Part shown: piece after piece, positions 52,126 through 63,056 of the stretch | Position numbering within the stretch: the stretch's first letter is position 1 | How the letters are laid out: the number at the start of each line of letters is the position of its first letter | NCBI RefSeq assembly: GCF_013337115.1 | Contig: NZ_SGWE01000004.1 | Coordinates: forward strand, 1,312,001 to 1,376,000 | DNA: 64,000 nt | From: Deinococcus sp. JMULE3 | GTDB taxonomy: Bacteria > Deinococcota > Deinococci > Deinococcales > Deinococcaceae | Direction: 5' to 3' | Position numbers and translations under genes: made by a program | Notes under the pieces: model-generated | Told to the model about the DNA's origin: nothing | Databases searched by the model: none | The model's input: the letters and a program-made list of their open reading frames with translations, nothing else

Positions 52126-52539
52126 TCAGTCTGGACGCCCCCTCACCCCCGGCCCCTCTCCCACGGGGGGAGAGGGGAGCACACCCCGCTGGCGGCAGTG
52201 ACGGTGAATACTCTCCAGGACGCCCGGCAGGTTCTGCCTGACCTCGTTGTTCCAGAAGCGCAGCACCGTGAACCCACCCGCCTCCAGCACCCCCGTGCGG
52301 GCCGCGTCGTACGCGCGAGCGTCCTCCTCGGCGTGCTGTCCACCATCGAGTTCCACGATCAGACGCGCCTCGATACACACGAAGTCCACCACGTACCCAC
52401 CCACCGGCCACTGCCGCCTGAACTTCAGGCCCAGCCGCCCCGCCCGCAGTTCACGCCACACCACCCGCTCCTCGGGCGTCTGATCGCGCCGCAACTGCCG
52501 CGCCCGCAACGTCCCGCGCCTCACCGCACGCACCGTCAT
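52126..52539 (-). CDS. DUF559 domain protein (restriction-endonuclease-like fold)
   Basis: A 137-residue protein. RRDQTPEERVVWRELRAGRL and GLKFRRQWPVGGYVVDFVCI give the D, and ARLIVELDGGQHAEEDARAYD gives the ExDGxxH of a PD-(D/E)XK/Vsr-like fold, with VLRFWNNEV next. The ATG at 52539 is chosen because the longer frame reads through the right repeat. The C-terminal 15 residues come from the left repeat. It reads against the pur genes. It may be the nuclease that moves or keeps the element. Confidence 0.85.
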   Translation of the reverse strand: MTVRAVRRGTLRARQLRRDQTPEERVVWRELRAGRLGLKFRRQWPVGGYVVDFVCIEARLIVELDGGQHAEEDARAYDAARTGVLEAGGFTVLRFWNNEVRQNLPGVLESIHRHCRQRGVLPSPPVGEGPGVRGRPD

Positions 52540-52609
52540 ACCGAACTGTACCGCCCCTCTCCCCTCTCCCCGCGTGGGAGAGGGGCCGGGGGTGAGGGGG
52601 CGACCAGAC
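52129..52609. mobile_element. 481-base element: DUF559 gene bounded by 51-base inverted repeats
   Basis: The left arm 52129-52179 and the right arm 52559-52609 are inverted and agree at 49 of 51 positions (mismatches at left 52135 and 52166). Each arm contains its own hairpin (CCCCTCTCCC with GGGAGAGGGG). The DUF559 gene (52126-52539) fills the space between, its stop lying at the left arm's outer edge. Without the element purL and purF would be about 67 bases apart. No target-site duplication is visible. Confidence 0.75.
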
Positions 52610-52646
52610 CGGCGTTCCCGCACCTCCCGTTCCTCTGGAGCCTCGC

Positions 52647-54065
<1,419 letters not shown>

Positions 54066-54080
54066 ACCCAGCCAGAACGA

Positions 54081-54113
54081 AGCATCGGCCTCGCGTGGAG
54101 GCCGATGCTTTTT
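54081..54113 (+). terminator. terminator of purF
   Basis: AGCATCGGCCTC (54081-54092) pairs with GAGGCCGATGCT (54098-54109), loop GCGTG, then five T (54109-54113). This is a standard intrinsic terminator. It marks the left edge of the AT-rich islet. Confidence 0.9.
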
Positions 54114-54141
54114 AAATTACTATTCTAAATATAAGACCACT

Positions 54142-54615
54142 TCATTTAAAAAATTTCATACCGCTTCTTCTTGACTCTATTTCATTGATCGAAGTTTGTA
54201 GCATAATCAAATAGTAATCGTTTTTTGAGCCTGTATAGAACTCCACAATTTCTTCCAAAGATCTGCGCCCATTATCCCCATTAAACAGTATACTCTCTAC
54301 TTTATCGATGTTCAAAAGCACGTTTTCCATTCTTAATATAGATTTTAATAGACCATTCCGATTAGTTTCATCTAACCAGTATGTTTTATACCGCGCTTGA
54401 CACATTCCGACAGTAAGATTGAATCCCAGTGATATACCGAGGTATTCTACATATCTTAAATGCGCTGGCCTTAGCCATGATTCAACAAGAACAATAGCAA
54501 CGGCGACTTGTGAATTTTCATTTAATCTATCATAGTAACTTTGCGGAATTTTATTCAGTGTCAGCGTCAGATAATTCGAGAATCTCAATTTTACGACCCC
54601 TTCTAATTTTGTCAT
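54142..54615 (-). CDS. AT-rich islet gene 2, possibly lysozyme-like
   Basis: A 157-residue protein of unknown family. SQVAVAIVLVESWLRPAHLR has a Glu that could be catalytic, NLTVGMCQARYKTYW resembles the G-x-x-Q step of lysozyme-like transglycosylases, and EEIVEFYTGSKNDYYLIM resembles the late Tyr-Gly segment. This fits a lysozyme-like fold only loosely. The start overlaps the upstream gene by 65 bases, an unusual amount, and a later start (TTG) is possible. The coding sequence is AT-rich, unlike its neighbours, so it was probably acquired. Confidence 0.4.
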   Translation of the reverse strand: MTKLEGVVKLRFSNYLTLTLNKIPQSYYDRLNENSQVAVAIVLVESWLRPAHLRYVEYLGISLGFNLTVGMCQARYKTYWLDETNRNGLLKSILRMENVLLNIDKVESILFNGDNGRRSLEEIVEFYTGSKNDYYLIMLQTSINEIESRRSGMKFFK

Positions 54616-55264
54616 CCAAGACTATTGGTGATAACACGGAAACCAAGAGTCCTATCATAACTCCCTGAACAGCAATATTCAGTATTGCAACTTCAAAAAA
54701 CGATTTAAAATATCCCCACCAGTCACCTGTTCTGACAAATTGCATACTATCAAAATATCCCTTAAATAACAGAAAGCTGGAAATTAATAGGCAAAAAAAT
54801 GATATAGTTGAAACAATAAGCTTTCTATTCTTAAATCCCACAGAATAAACATCATAATCAATAATTGACCTCGATATCTGTTCAAATCTTATTAAGATAA
54901 TTAAAGCTGCAGCGAGAATAAATTCTTGTCTGGAGACAATCACACAACTAATCCAGCCGACAAAAAGCGGAAGCAACACAGATGAAATTAAAAATGAAAC
55001 AGCGGCATTGGTTTTAAGATTTTTTGATATTTTAGCCACCTCATCATCTTCAGCTACGCCATCGTACTGCATAATATTGCTTCCATAATATCGAGCGATA
55101 ATTGGATTTATACTTTCGAAAACAAAAGGGAAATATACTGGAGTATAATAATATTTTTTCAATCTTCTCAAATAATCAAGGCCAAAAAATGCTACAATAG
55201 GAATAAGCACAAATATCGGCCTTCCTGAAAATTCCAGCATAATCACCTTAAATACTTCTTCCAT
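54551..55264 (-). CDS. AT-rich islet gene 1, multi-span membrane protein
   Basis: A 237-residue membrane protein with about five hydrophobic segments (about 12-30, 85-108, 112-128, 145-168 and 190-215). No known family is recognised. The start follows GAGGGG, and the promoter TTGCGT-N17-TTATAT (minus strand) lies upstream. It is AT-rich like its partner, unlike the rest of the window, and the two genes likely form an operon. A membrane partner for a toxin or defence effector is one guess from this layout. Confidence 0.55.
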   Translation of the reverse strand: MEEVFKVIMLEFSGRPIFVLIPIVAFFGLDYLRRLKKYYYTPVYFPFVFESINPIIARYYGSNIMQYDGVAEDDEVAKISKNLKTNAAVSFLISSVLLPLFVGWISCVIVSRQEFILAAALIILIRFEQISRSIIDYDVYSVGFKNRKLIVSTISFFCLLISSFLLFKGYFDSMQFVRTGDWWGYFKSFFEVAILNIAVQGVMIGLLVSVLSPIVLDDKIRRGRKIEILELSDADTE

Positions 55265-55305
55265 ATTTTACCCCTCAGATACAGTCGTTTTTCAACTCGT
55301 ATAAG

Positions 55306-55334
55306 ATATAAATTTCTCAACTTATATCACGCAA
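55306..55334 (-). promoter_or_regulatory. promoter of the AT-rich islet operon
   Basis: On the minus strand TTGCGT (complement of 55329-55334), a 17-bp spacer and TTATAT (complement of 55306-55311) form a promoter. Gene 1 starts 42 bases further on. Confidence 0.6.
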
Positions 55335-55408
55335 GATCGCATACATTAAGCCGTCAAACGACTTGATGTCCCCCCTACTTCTAGTGTGGAAACATCATCT
55401 AAAATCCA

Positions 55409-55612
55409 ATGATGCCCCCTATTCGTACGCAGATTCAACCCGGCGCGGTCGTAGATATCGTTCAGAAGCAGGATCAGCCGACCGGACGACTGACACAAGG
55501 CGTGGTGGCGGCGCTGCTGACGCGCTCGCCGTCGCATCCGCACGGGATCAAGGTGCGCCTGACGAGCGGGCAGGTCGGGCGCGTGCAGGCCGTGATCACG
55601 CCGAGCGAGTAG
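55409..55612 (+). CDS. YwbE family protein
   Basis: A 67-residue protein. QIQPGAVVDIVQKQDQPTGR and HGIKVRLTSGQVGRVQAVI match the YwbE family (DUF2196), an OB-like small beta protein. The family's function is unknown. No ribosome binding site is seen, and the ATG at 55409 is followed at once by another ATG. It lies just right of the AT-rich islet. Confidence 0.85.
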   Translation: MMPPIRTQIQPGAVVDIVQKQDQPTGRLTQGVVAALLTRSPSHPHGIKVRLTSGQVGRVQAVITPSE

Positions 55613-55676
55613 GTCTCGCCTCCCGGTTGCGCCTTCGCCTACGGAAAACATCCCTATTGTTCTGCACACTGCGATC

Positions 55677-56237
55677 ATGGCAAATCTGCGGGTTTTGCGC
55701 AGCGCAATCTTGGCTGCCTCCCTTTTCTGCGCGGGGGCGGGGGCGCATCAGCCGTTGTTCAATCCGGGCAGTGGCACACTGGAAACGGCGTTCCGGGTGC
55801 CGCAGCCGACCGTGTCGAAGGTCATCACCGTGCAGGGCCGCGCGGGGGGCCGCGACTGGTACGCCCTATCGACCGGGGCGGGCTTCCGGCTGGACGTGGC
55901 GGTGTTCGTCAGTTCGGCGTGTGATGCGGCTTATCGCCCTCGCCTGTGGCTGGTGGGGCCGGGCGTGCCCGTGGGTTCGGGACAGCCGGACTTCGTGCCG
56001 GACGGCTGGGGCGCGGCGGGGGTGTCCGGGCCGTACTCGGCGTACTCGGGGCATGGCGTGGTGGGGTGGCGCGGGCCGACGCTGACGCGCACGCTGGGCG
56101 CCGGGACGCACTACCTGGTGGTGGAGCATGGCGCGCGGGGCGGGTGGTCGTTCATCTCCCTGGCGGGCGCGGAGGTGCCGGGCGGCACGCCGGAAGGCCG
56201 CGCGGCGCTGGGTCGCTTCGCCCGCTGCGGGGCGTGA
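55677..56237 (+). CDS. secreted protein of unknown function
   Basis: A 186-residue protein with a signal peptide (LRVLRSAILAASLFCAGAGA). The mature part is Gly- and Val-rich, with repeated beta-like stretches such as FRLDVAVFVSS and GTHYLVVEHGARGG. No catalytic motif or known family is recognised. No ribosome binding site is seen before the ATG. It may be an envelope or extracellular beta protein. Confidence 0.6.
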   Translation: MANLRVLRSAILAASLFCAGAGAHQPLFNPGSGTLETAFRVPQPTVSKVITVQGRAGGRDWYALSTGAGFRLDVAVFVSSACDAAYRPRLWLVGPGVPVGSGQPDFVPDGWGAAGVSGPYSAYSGHGVVGWRGPTLTRTLGAGTHYLVVEHGARGGWSFISLAGAEVPGGTPEGRAALGRFARCGA

Positions 56238-56432
56238 GCGGGGGTGCGTGTTCAGGTGGTCTTCAGGGTGGTCTCACAGGGTGCGGTCGGGTACCGTCCC
56301 GGGGCGCCCGCTGCGGTTCTCTGAGGGGGTCCACAGGGCAGGCCCTTCCGCGCGCGGCGGGGCCTCAGGAACCGGGGCTGCGTGCCCCCCGTGTGCCGGT
56401 CCGCTCCGCGCGGCCGGGAGGAGAGGTCCGTC

Positions 56433-56624
56433 ATGAAACTGCATAACATCCTGTATCTGGCCGGGTTCGCTTCCATTCTGATCAGCGCCACGCAGTACTT
56501 TCAGAACGAGTCCTCCGACAAGGAACGTGACGGTCTGTTCGTGGGTCACTGGGCGCCGACGTTCTTCATCCTGGGCAAGATCGCCGAGGATAAGGCCCGC
56601 CTGAACCGCAGCCTGACCGAGTAG
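56433..56624 (+). CDS. small membrane protein of unknown function
   Basis: A 63-residue protein with a hydrophobic segment near the start (HNILYLAGFASILISATQYF) and a charged region, then WAPTFFILGKIAEDKARLNR. GGGAGGAG lies upstream of the ATG at 56433. The longer in-frame start is rich in Arg and not used. It has the style of small conserved membrane proteins. Function unknown. Confidence 0.65.
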   Translation: MKLHNILYLAGFASILISATQYFQNESSDKERDGLFVGHWAPTFFILGKIAEDKARLNRSLTE

Positions 56625-56694
56625 TCCCGCCGGTGTACCTGTAGGCCCCGGACGGGGGTGCCCTGAGGTGGGCGCGCCGTCCGGGGGTGTTCGT

Positions 56695-58116
56695 TCAGGG
56701 GGCGTCGCGCGCGAGCCGCTTGGCGTTCTCCAGGACGTACCGGGCGATGTCCGGCAGTTGCTTTTCGATCAGCAGGCTGTCCATGACGTCCGAGCCGGGG
56801 TTGAAGTAGGCGTACGCGAAGGTCTGCCCGCCGGTCAGGCTGAGCAGGCCGCTCATGGTGACGTTCCGCCAGCCGCTGCCTGCCTTGCTGCCCCAGTAGG
56901 CGACTGCGGGGTCCTTGGTGCGGCAGCATCCTTTGGCGAGGGTGTCCCGCAGGAACGCTCGGTTGGTGGCATTGAGGCTGGGGTCGAGGTACATGCGGGT
57001 GAGCAACGTGGCCCATTCGCGTGGGGTGCTGCGGTTTTGCAGGTACACCTCGGTCTGGGGGTGGTAGGTGGGGTTGAAGAACGCGCGGTCGAGGTGGTCG
57101 AGGACGCGGTCGACGTTCAGGGTCTGCGCCTGTTGCACGGCGCGGGCGCGGATCTGGGCTTCCTGGGCGGGTGGGAGGGTGAAGGTCTGTTGCGCGCCGG
57201 TGTTCACGTCGGGGCCATAGAGCCCCTGGAGGAGTCCGGCCTGCGCGGCCCACCACGCCTTGGTGGTGGTGTTCACGCGGGTGTGGCACGCGCCCTGCGC
57301 GGTGACGAGGGTCTGGAGGCGGTCGGTGCCGTAGCGGAGATGCAGGACGTCGCTGGCGGTGTTCTCGCTCTGCACGATGGCCTGCGTGGCGAGGTTCTGC
57401 ACGGTGCGCGTGCCCGGCTGGTACGCCTCGATGCTGCGGTTGGCTTCGGTGACGCTCAGGCGGGTGTTCAGGGTCAGGCGTCCGGCCGTTACGTCGCGCA
57501 GGGTGCCCCACAGGACGATCTGTTTGAAGGTGCTCGCCAGCGGGTACAGGCTATCCGGGTCGTTGGCGATGACGCGCAGGGGCGTGCCGGTGTGCGGGTC
57601 GATCTGCGCGAGGTAGAACCCGACCGGGCCGCTGGCGAAGGCGGGCGGCTGGTACGGCAGTTCCGGCACGGGCGCGGTGGCGCGGCAGGGCGTGACGGGG
57701 ACGGGTTCGTACGTCGTCCAGGCTTCCTCGGGGTACACGTCCAAGGCGATGAACGGGGCGGGTCCCTCGACGCCCGCGCGGACGGGCGTCAGGTTCACGC
57801 GCAGCGGGCGGCCCTGCGCGCTGCGGATCTGGATGTCTTTGCCCTGCACGCGGATCTGGATCTGGTCCTGCGCGGTGGGCACCGTGCGGGTCAGGGTGGG
57901 CAGCGCCGCGCTGAACTTCAGGTCCGCGCCGGTCCCGCCGGGCGCCCAGCGGATCGTGCCGTCGCGGGCGCTCAGGCCGGTCAGGGTCAGGCGGTAGAAC
58001 GGGCCGTGCCACGCGCCCTGCACGGCGGGGGCAGCGTGGGCGCCGCCCAGCAGCAGCGGAACGGTCAGGGCCAGGGGGGTCAGGCGGCGGGCCGGGCCGG
58101 GGGGCAGCGTGGGCAT
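56695..58116 (-). CDS. class A beta-lactamase-like exported serine hydrolase
   Basis: A 473-residue exported protein (signal LALTVPLLLGGAHA). An N-terminal domain of about 150 residues precedes the hydrolase. PLASTFKQIVLWGTL holds the SxxK motif, QSENTASDVLHLRYG resembles the SDN motif, and WGSKAGSGWRNVTMSGLL resembles the KTG motif. So it has the fold of a class A beta-lactamase or related peptidase. Real beta-lactamase activity is unproven. The ATG at 58116 is chosen, since the longer frame begins with a GTG six codons earlier. Confidence 0.82.
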   Translation of the reverse strand: MPTLPPGPARRLTPLALTVPLLLGGAHAAPAVQGAWHGPFYRLTLTGLSARDGTIRWAPGGTGADLKFSAALPTLTRTVPTAQDQIQIRVQGKDIQIRSAQGRPLRVNLTPVRAGVEGPAPFIALDVYPEEAWTTYEPVPVTPCRATAPVPELPYQPPAFASGPVGFYLAQIDPHTGTPLRVIANDPDSLYPLASTFKQIVLWGTLRDVTAGRLTLNTRLSVTEANRSIEAYQPGTRTVQNLATQAIVQSENTASDVLHLRYGTDRLQTLVTAQGACHTRVNTTTKAWWAAQAGLLQGLYGPDVNTGAQQTFTLPPAQEAQIRARAVQQAQTLNVDRVLDHLDRAFFNPTYHPQTEVYLQNRSTPREWATLLTRMYLDPSLNATNRAFLRDTLAKGCCRTKDPAVAYWGSKAGSGWRNVTMSGLLSLTGGQTFAYAYFNPGSDVMDSLLIEKQLPDIARYVLENAKRLARDAP

Positions 58117-58160
58117 GGGGGGGCATGATGGCACGCGCCCGCCCGGTGGTGGGGTCCAGG

Positions 58161-58412
58161 TCAGTGAGGGGTGCGGACGCGGGGGCGGCGGGCGGGGAGG
58201 GTCATGCCCAGCCCGGTGAGCAGGCCGCCCAGCGCGGCGAGTCCGGCGGTGATCATGACGTTGTTCACGGGGCTGGGGCCCTCGTTGCTCTTGTTGGCGT
58301 ACGCGACGGCGTGCAGCTGGTTGATGTCGATGACGTCCTTGCCGAGCAGCAGCGCGGCGGCGATCAGGATGATGATGCCGAACGTGACGATCAGGCGCGA
58401 CAGGATCTGCAT
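58161..58412 (-). CDS. small membrane protein of unknown function
   Basis: An 83-residue protein with two hydrophobic segments (about 4-20, LSRLIVTFGIIILIAAALLL, and 48-70, NNVMITAGLAALGGLLTGLG). The linker contains KDVIDINQLHAVAYA. TACACT on the minus strand lies 5 bases before the ATG at 58412, which suggests a leaderless start. The longer frame to 58514 is not used. Function unknown. Confidence 0.65.
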   Translation of the reverse strand: MQILSRLIVTFGIIILIAAALLLGKDVIDINQLHAVAYANKSNEGPSPVNNVMITAGLAALGGLLTGLGMTLPARRPRVRTPH

Positions 58413-58630
58413 GACCCAGTGTATGCGGTGCGCGGCGCGTCCCTCCTCACCCTGCCGGGGGTGGGGCGCGCCGCAGGTGGGGCCCTCCAGGCTCACAGCG
58501 GCCTCCAGTTTCACCCGGGGGCCGACAGCGCGCCCCTGGCCTTCACGGCCAACCGCTGGTGTCGGCCGCGTCTCGCCCTGCCCGGTTCAGAGGGGGATGA
58601 GGGGATTCCTCCCCGCCCTCGCTGTCCGTG

Positions 58631-59527
58631 TTACAGGGTCAGGGTGCGGGTGGTGGTGGGGACGCGCCAGAAGCCGCTGCTGGCGGTGACGAACAGGGTC
58701 TTTCCGTCGGGGCCGCCGAAGGCGACGTTGCTGACCGTCTCGGGGAACAGGATGCGGCCCAGCGGCTGTCCGTCCGGGGTGAGGACGTGCACGCCGTCGG
58801 CGGCGCTGCTCCAGATGCGGCCCGCCTCGTCCAGGCGCAGGCCGTCGGTCTTGCCGGGGCTGACCGTGAAGTGCAGCCCATCCAGGGTCGCCTCGCCCTG
58901 GGGGGTGACGTGGTAGCGGTACGTGCCGGGGTTCTCGCCCGTGTCGGCCAGCAGCAGCGTGTCCGCACTGGCGAAGGCCAGTCCGTTGGGTTTGTGCCGG
59001 TCGCGGATGGGGGCGCTCAGGGTGCCGTCGGGGGCCAGGCGGAATACCCAGCGGCCGGGGATCTCCATGGGTTCGCCGCGTCCGCCCTCCTCGGGTTTGT
59101 CCAGGCCGTAGGTGGGGTCGGTGAACCACAGGCTGCCGTCGGGGTGCTGCACGACGTCGTTCGGGGAGTTGAAGCGGGCTCCCTCGAAGCGGTCGGCCAG
59201 GGTGGTCCAGCTGCCGTCGTGTTCCTGGCGCAGCAGCGCCCGCTGGCCGTGCGAGCAGGCGATCAGGCGGCCCTGGGCGTCCAGGGTGTGGCCGTTCTGG
59301 TAGTCGCTGGGGTTCAGTTCCTCCAGCAGCTGTCCGGCGTCGGTGTATGCCCAGGTGCGGTTCTGCCGCACGTCGCTGTAGATCATGCGCTGCCGGGCGG
59401 GGACGTAGGTGGGTCCCTCGGTCCAGGTGTGCCCGCTGCCGAGCTGTTCGGGCGCGGCGCCGTCCGGGAACAGGGAGTGGAAGTCCGGGTGGGCCGCCTG
59501 GAAGGCCGCGTGCGGGTCGGTGGTCAT
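58631..59527 (-). CDS. SMP-30/gluconolactonase family protein
   Basis: A 298-residue six-bladed beta-propeller of the SMP-30/gluconolactonase type. HTWTEGPTYVPARQRMIYSD gives the first metal Glu, ARFNSPNDVVQHPDGSLWFT the N-P-N-D segment, and HKPNGLAFASADTLLLADTG the second Asn/Asp site. Relatives hydrolyse aldonolactones using one metal. The real substrate is unknown. The ATG at 59527 is chosen by homology over the upstream frame to 59587. Confidence 0.9.
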   Translation of the reverse strand: MTTDPHAAFQAAHPDFHSLFPDGAAPEQLGSGHTWTEGPTYVPARQRMIYSDVRQNRTWAYTDAGQLLEELNPSDYQNGHTLDAQGRLIACSHGQRALLRQEHDGSWTTLADRFEGARFNSPNDVVQHPDGSLWFTDPTYGLDKPEEGGRGEPMEIPGRWVFRLAPDGTLSAPIRDRHKPNGLAFASADTLLLADTGENPGTYRYHVTPQGEATLDGLHFTVSPGKTDGLRLDEAGRIWSSAADGVHVLTPDGQPLGRILFPETVSNVAFGGPDGKTLFVTASSGFWRVPTTTRTLTL

Positions 59528-59673
59528 GCGTTCATGGTGGCGCGTTCCGCGCCGGGCCGGGTGGGGGTCGTGTGAACGGGTGTCCATGCTGGGGGGTGGT
59601 TACGCACGCGGGGACAAATTCCGGTGGGTGCGGGTGCCAATGCGCCGCGCGGGGGGCGGTATGCTGAGGCGTT

Positions 59674-62520
<2,847 letters not shown>

Positions 62521-62534
62521 TCAGCCCGTCCCTG

Positions 62535-62568
62535 AAGCCGCGCCCCCGCAGTGGTCGGGGCGCGGCTT
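62535..62568. terminator. terminator of sucA, also facing the tRNA-like RNAs
   Basis: AAGCCGCGCCCC (62535-62546) pairs with GGGGCGCGGCTT (62557-62568), a 12-bp stem with a 10-base loop. It stands between two convergent transcripts. Confidence 0.8.
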
Positions 62569-62583
62569 CGTCCGTGCATGAAG

Positions 62584-62614
62584 GAAGCGAGGGACATGTC
62601 CGGTCCCCCGCTTC
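62584..62614 (-). terminator. hairpin after the tRNA-like units
   Basis: GAAGCG (62584-62589) pairs with CGCTTC (62609-62614), and GGGAC (62591-62595) pairs with GTCCC (62603-62607) inside it. CTTCC follows on the minus strand. It may stop or process the RNA made from 62942. Confidence 0.4.
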
Positions 62615-62635
62615 AGGTGTGCGGCCCAGTTGCGC

Positions 62636-62774
62636 ACGTCCACGACGTTTAAACCTTCCCTTCAACTTGAAGAAACCGCGCTCTCCCGGCTGAGCTACCG
62701 CCCCGGGTGGAGGGGCGGACAGGTTTCGAACCTGTGGCCTCGGTTTGGGGGAGGAAAGGTGCTTGATTGGACGT
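62636..62774 (-). ncRNA. permuted tRNA-like RNA, unit B (YrlA-type Y RNA or permuted tRNA)
   Basis: In RNA order: a leader, a tRNA 3' half (anticodon-stem AACCG at 62741-62745, T-stem ACAGG, loop TTCGAAA, T-stem CCTGT, acceptor CCGCCCC at 62712-62718, U, then CCA at 62708-62710), three bases (62705-62707), and the 5' half (acceptor GGGGCGG at 62698-62704, TA, D-arm GCTC and GAGC with GG loop, anticodon-stem CGGTT at 62674-62678). The acceptor stem pairs 7 of 7 and the anticodon stem 5 of 5. Leader and trailer pair further (62753-62760 with 62653-62660, 62769-62774 with 62636-62641) instead of closing an anticodon loop. Confidence 0.7.
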
Positions 62775-62798
62775 TCGGCCGCGAATGCTCAGGCTGGA

Positions 62799-62942
62799 GT
62801 GGAACGCTGAGCTTGAAGTGGGGCGCACCTGCCTCTGCCAGTTGGGCTACCCCGCCGCGTGGTGGCGGGCGCAGGACTTGAACCTGCACTGACGGTCGCT
62901 TCCCGGTTCAGGTTGAGTGTGAACCTCAACTTGGTCCTCCAC
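62799..62942 (-). ncRNA. permuted tRNA-like RNA, unit A (YrlA-type Y RNA or permuted tRNA)
   Basis: In RNA order: a leader, a 3' half (T-stem GCAGG, loop TTCAAGT, CCTGC, acceptor GCCCGCC at 62864-62870, A, then CCA at 62860-62862), three bases (62857-62859), and the 5' half (acceptor GGCGGGG at 62850-62856, TA, D-arm with GG loop, GGTGC at 62825-62829). The acceptor stem pairs 6 of 7. GGTGC pairs with GAACC (complement of 62905-62909) with one mismatch. Leader and trailer pair as TTGAGG with CTTCAA (complement of 62924-62929 and 62813-62818) and GTGGA with TCCAC (complement of 62938-62942 and 62799-62803). Confidence 0.65.
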
Positions 62943-62947
62943 CGCCC

Positions 62948-62976
62948 ACTGTACTGGCGGCGCGGCGCGGTGTCAT
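62948..62976 (-). promoter_or_regulatory. promoter of the tRNA-like RNA units
   Basis: On the minus strand ATGACA (complement of 62971-62976), a 17-bp spacer and TACAGT (complement of 62948-62953) form a strong promoter. RNA synthesis should start near 62941, right at the leader of unit A. Confidence 0.7.
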
Positions 62977-63056
62977 GCGCGCTTCGGCGTACGCCGGGCC
63001 GGACCACGCGAAACCGCGCCCCAGTTGGTCAGGGGCGCGGCGTGGACCGTGACGCT

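Noticed and set aside
54115..55400. Integrase or transposase in the AT-rich islet
   Set aside because: The two frames have no recombinase motif and no flanking direct repeats were seen.
62600..62960. Two ordinary tRNA genes on the minus strand
   Set aside because: The halves are in the wrong order. No 5' half lies before either 3' half in the right distance, and pairing fits only between swapped halves.
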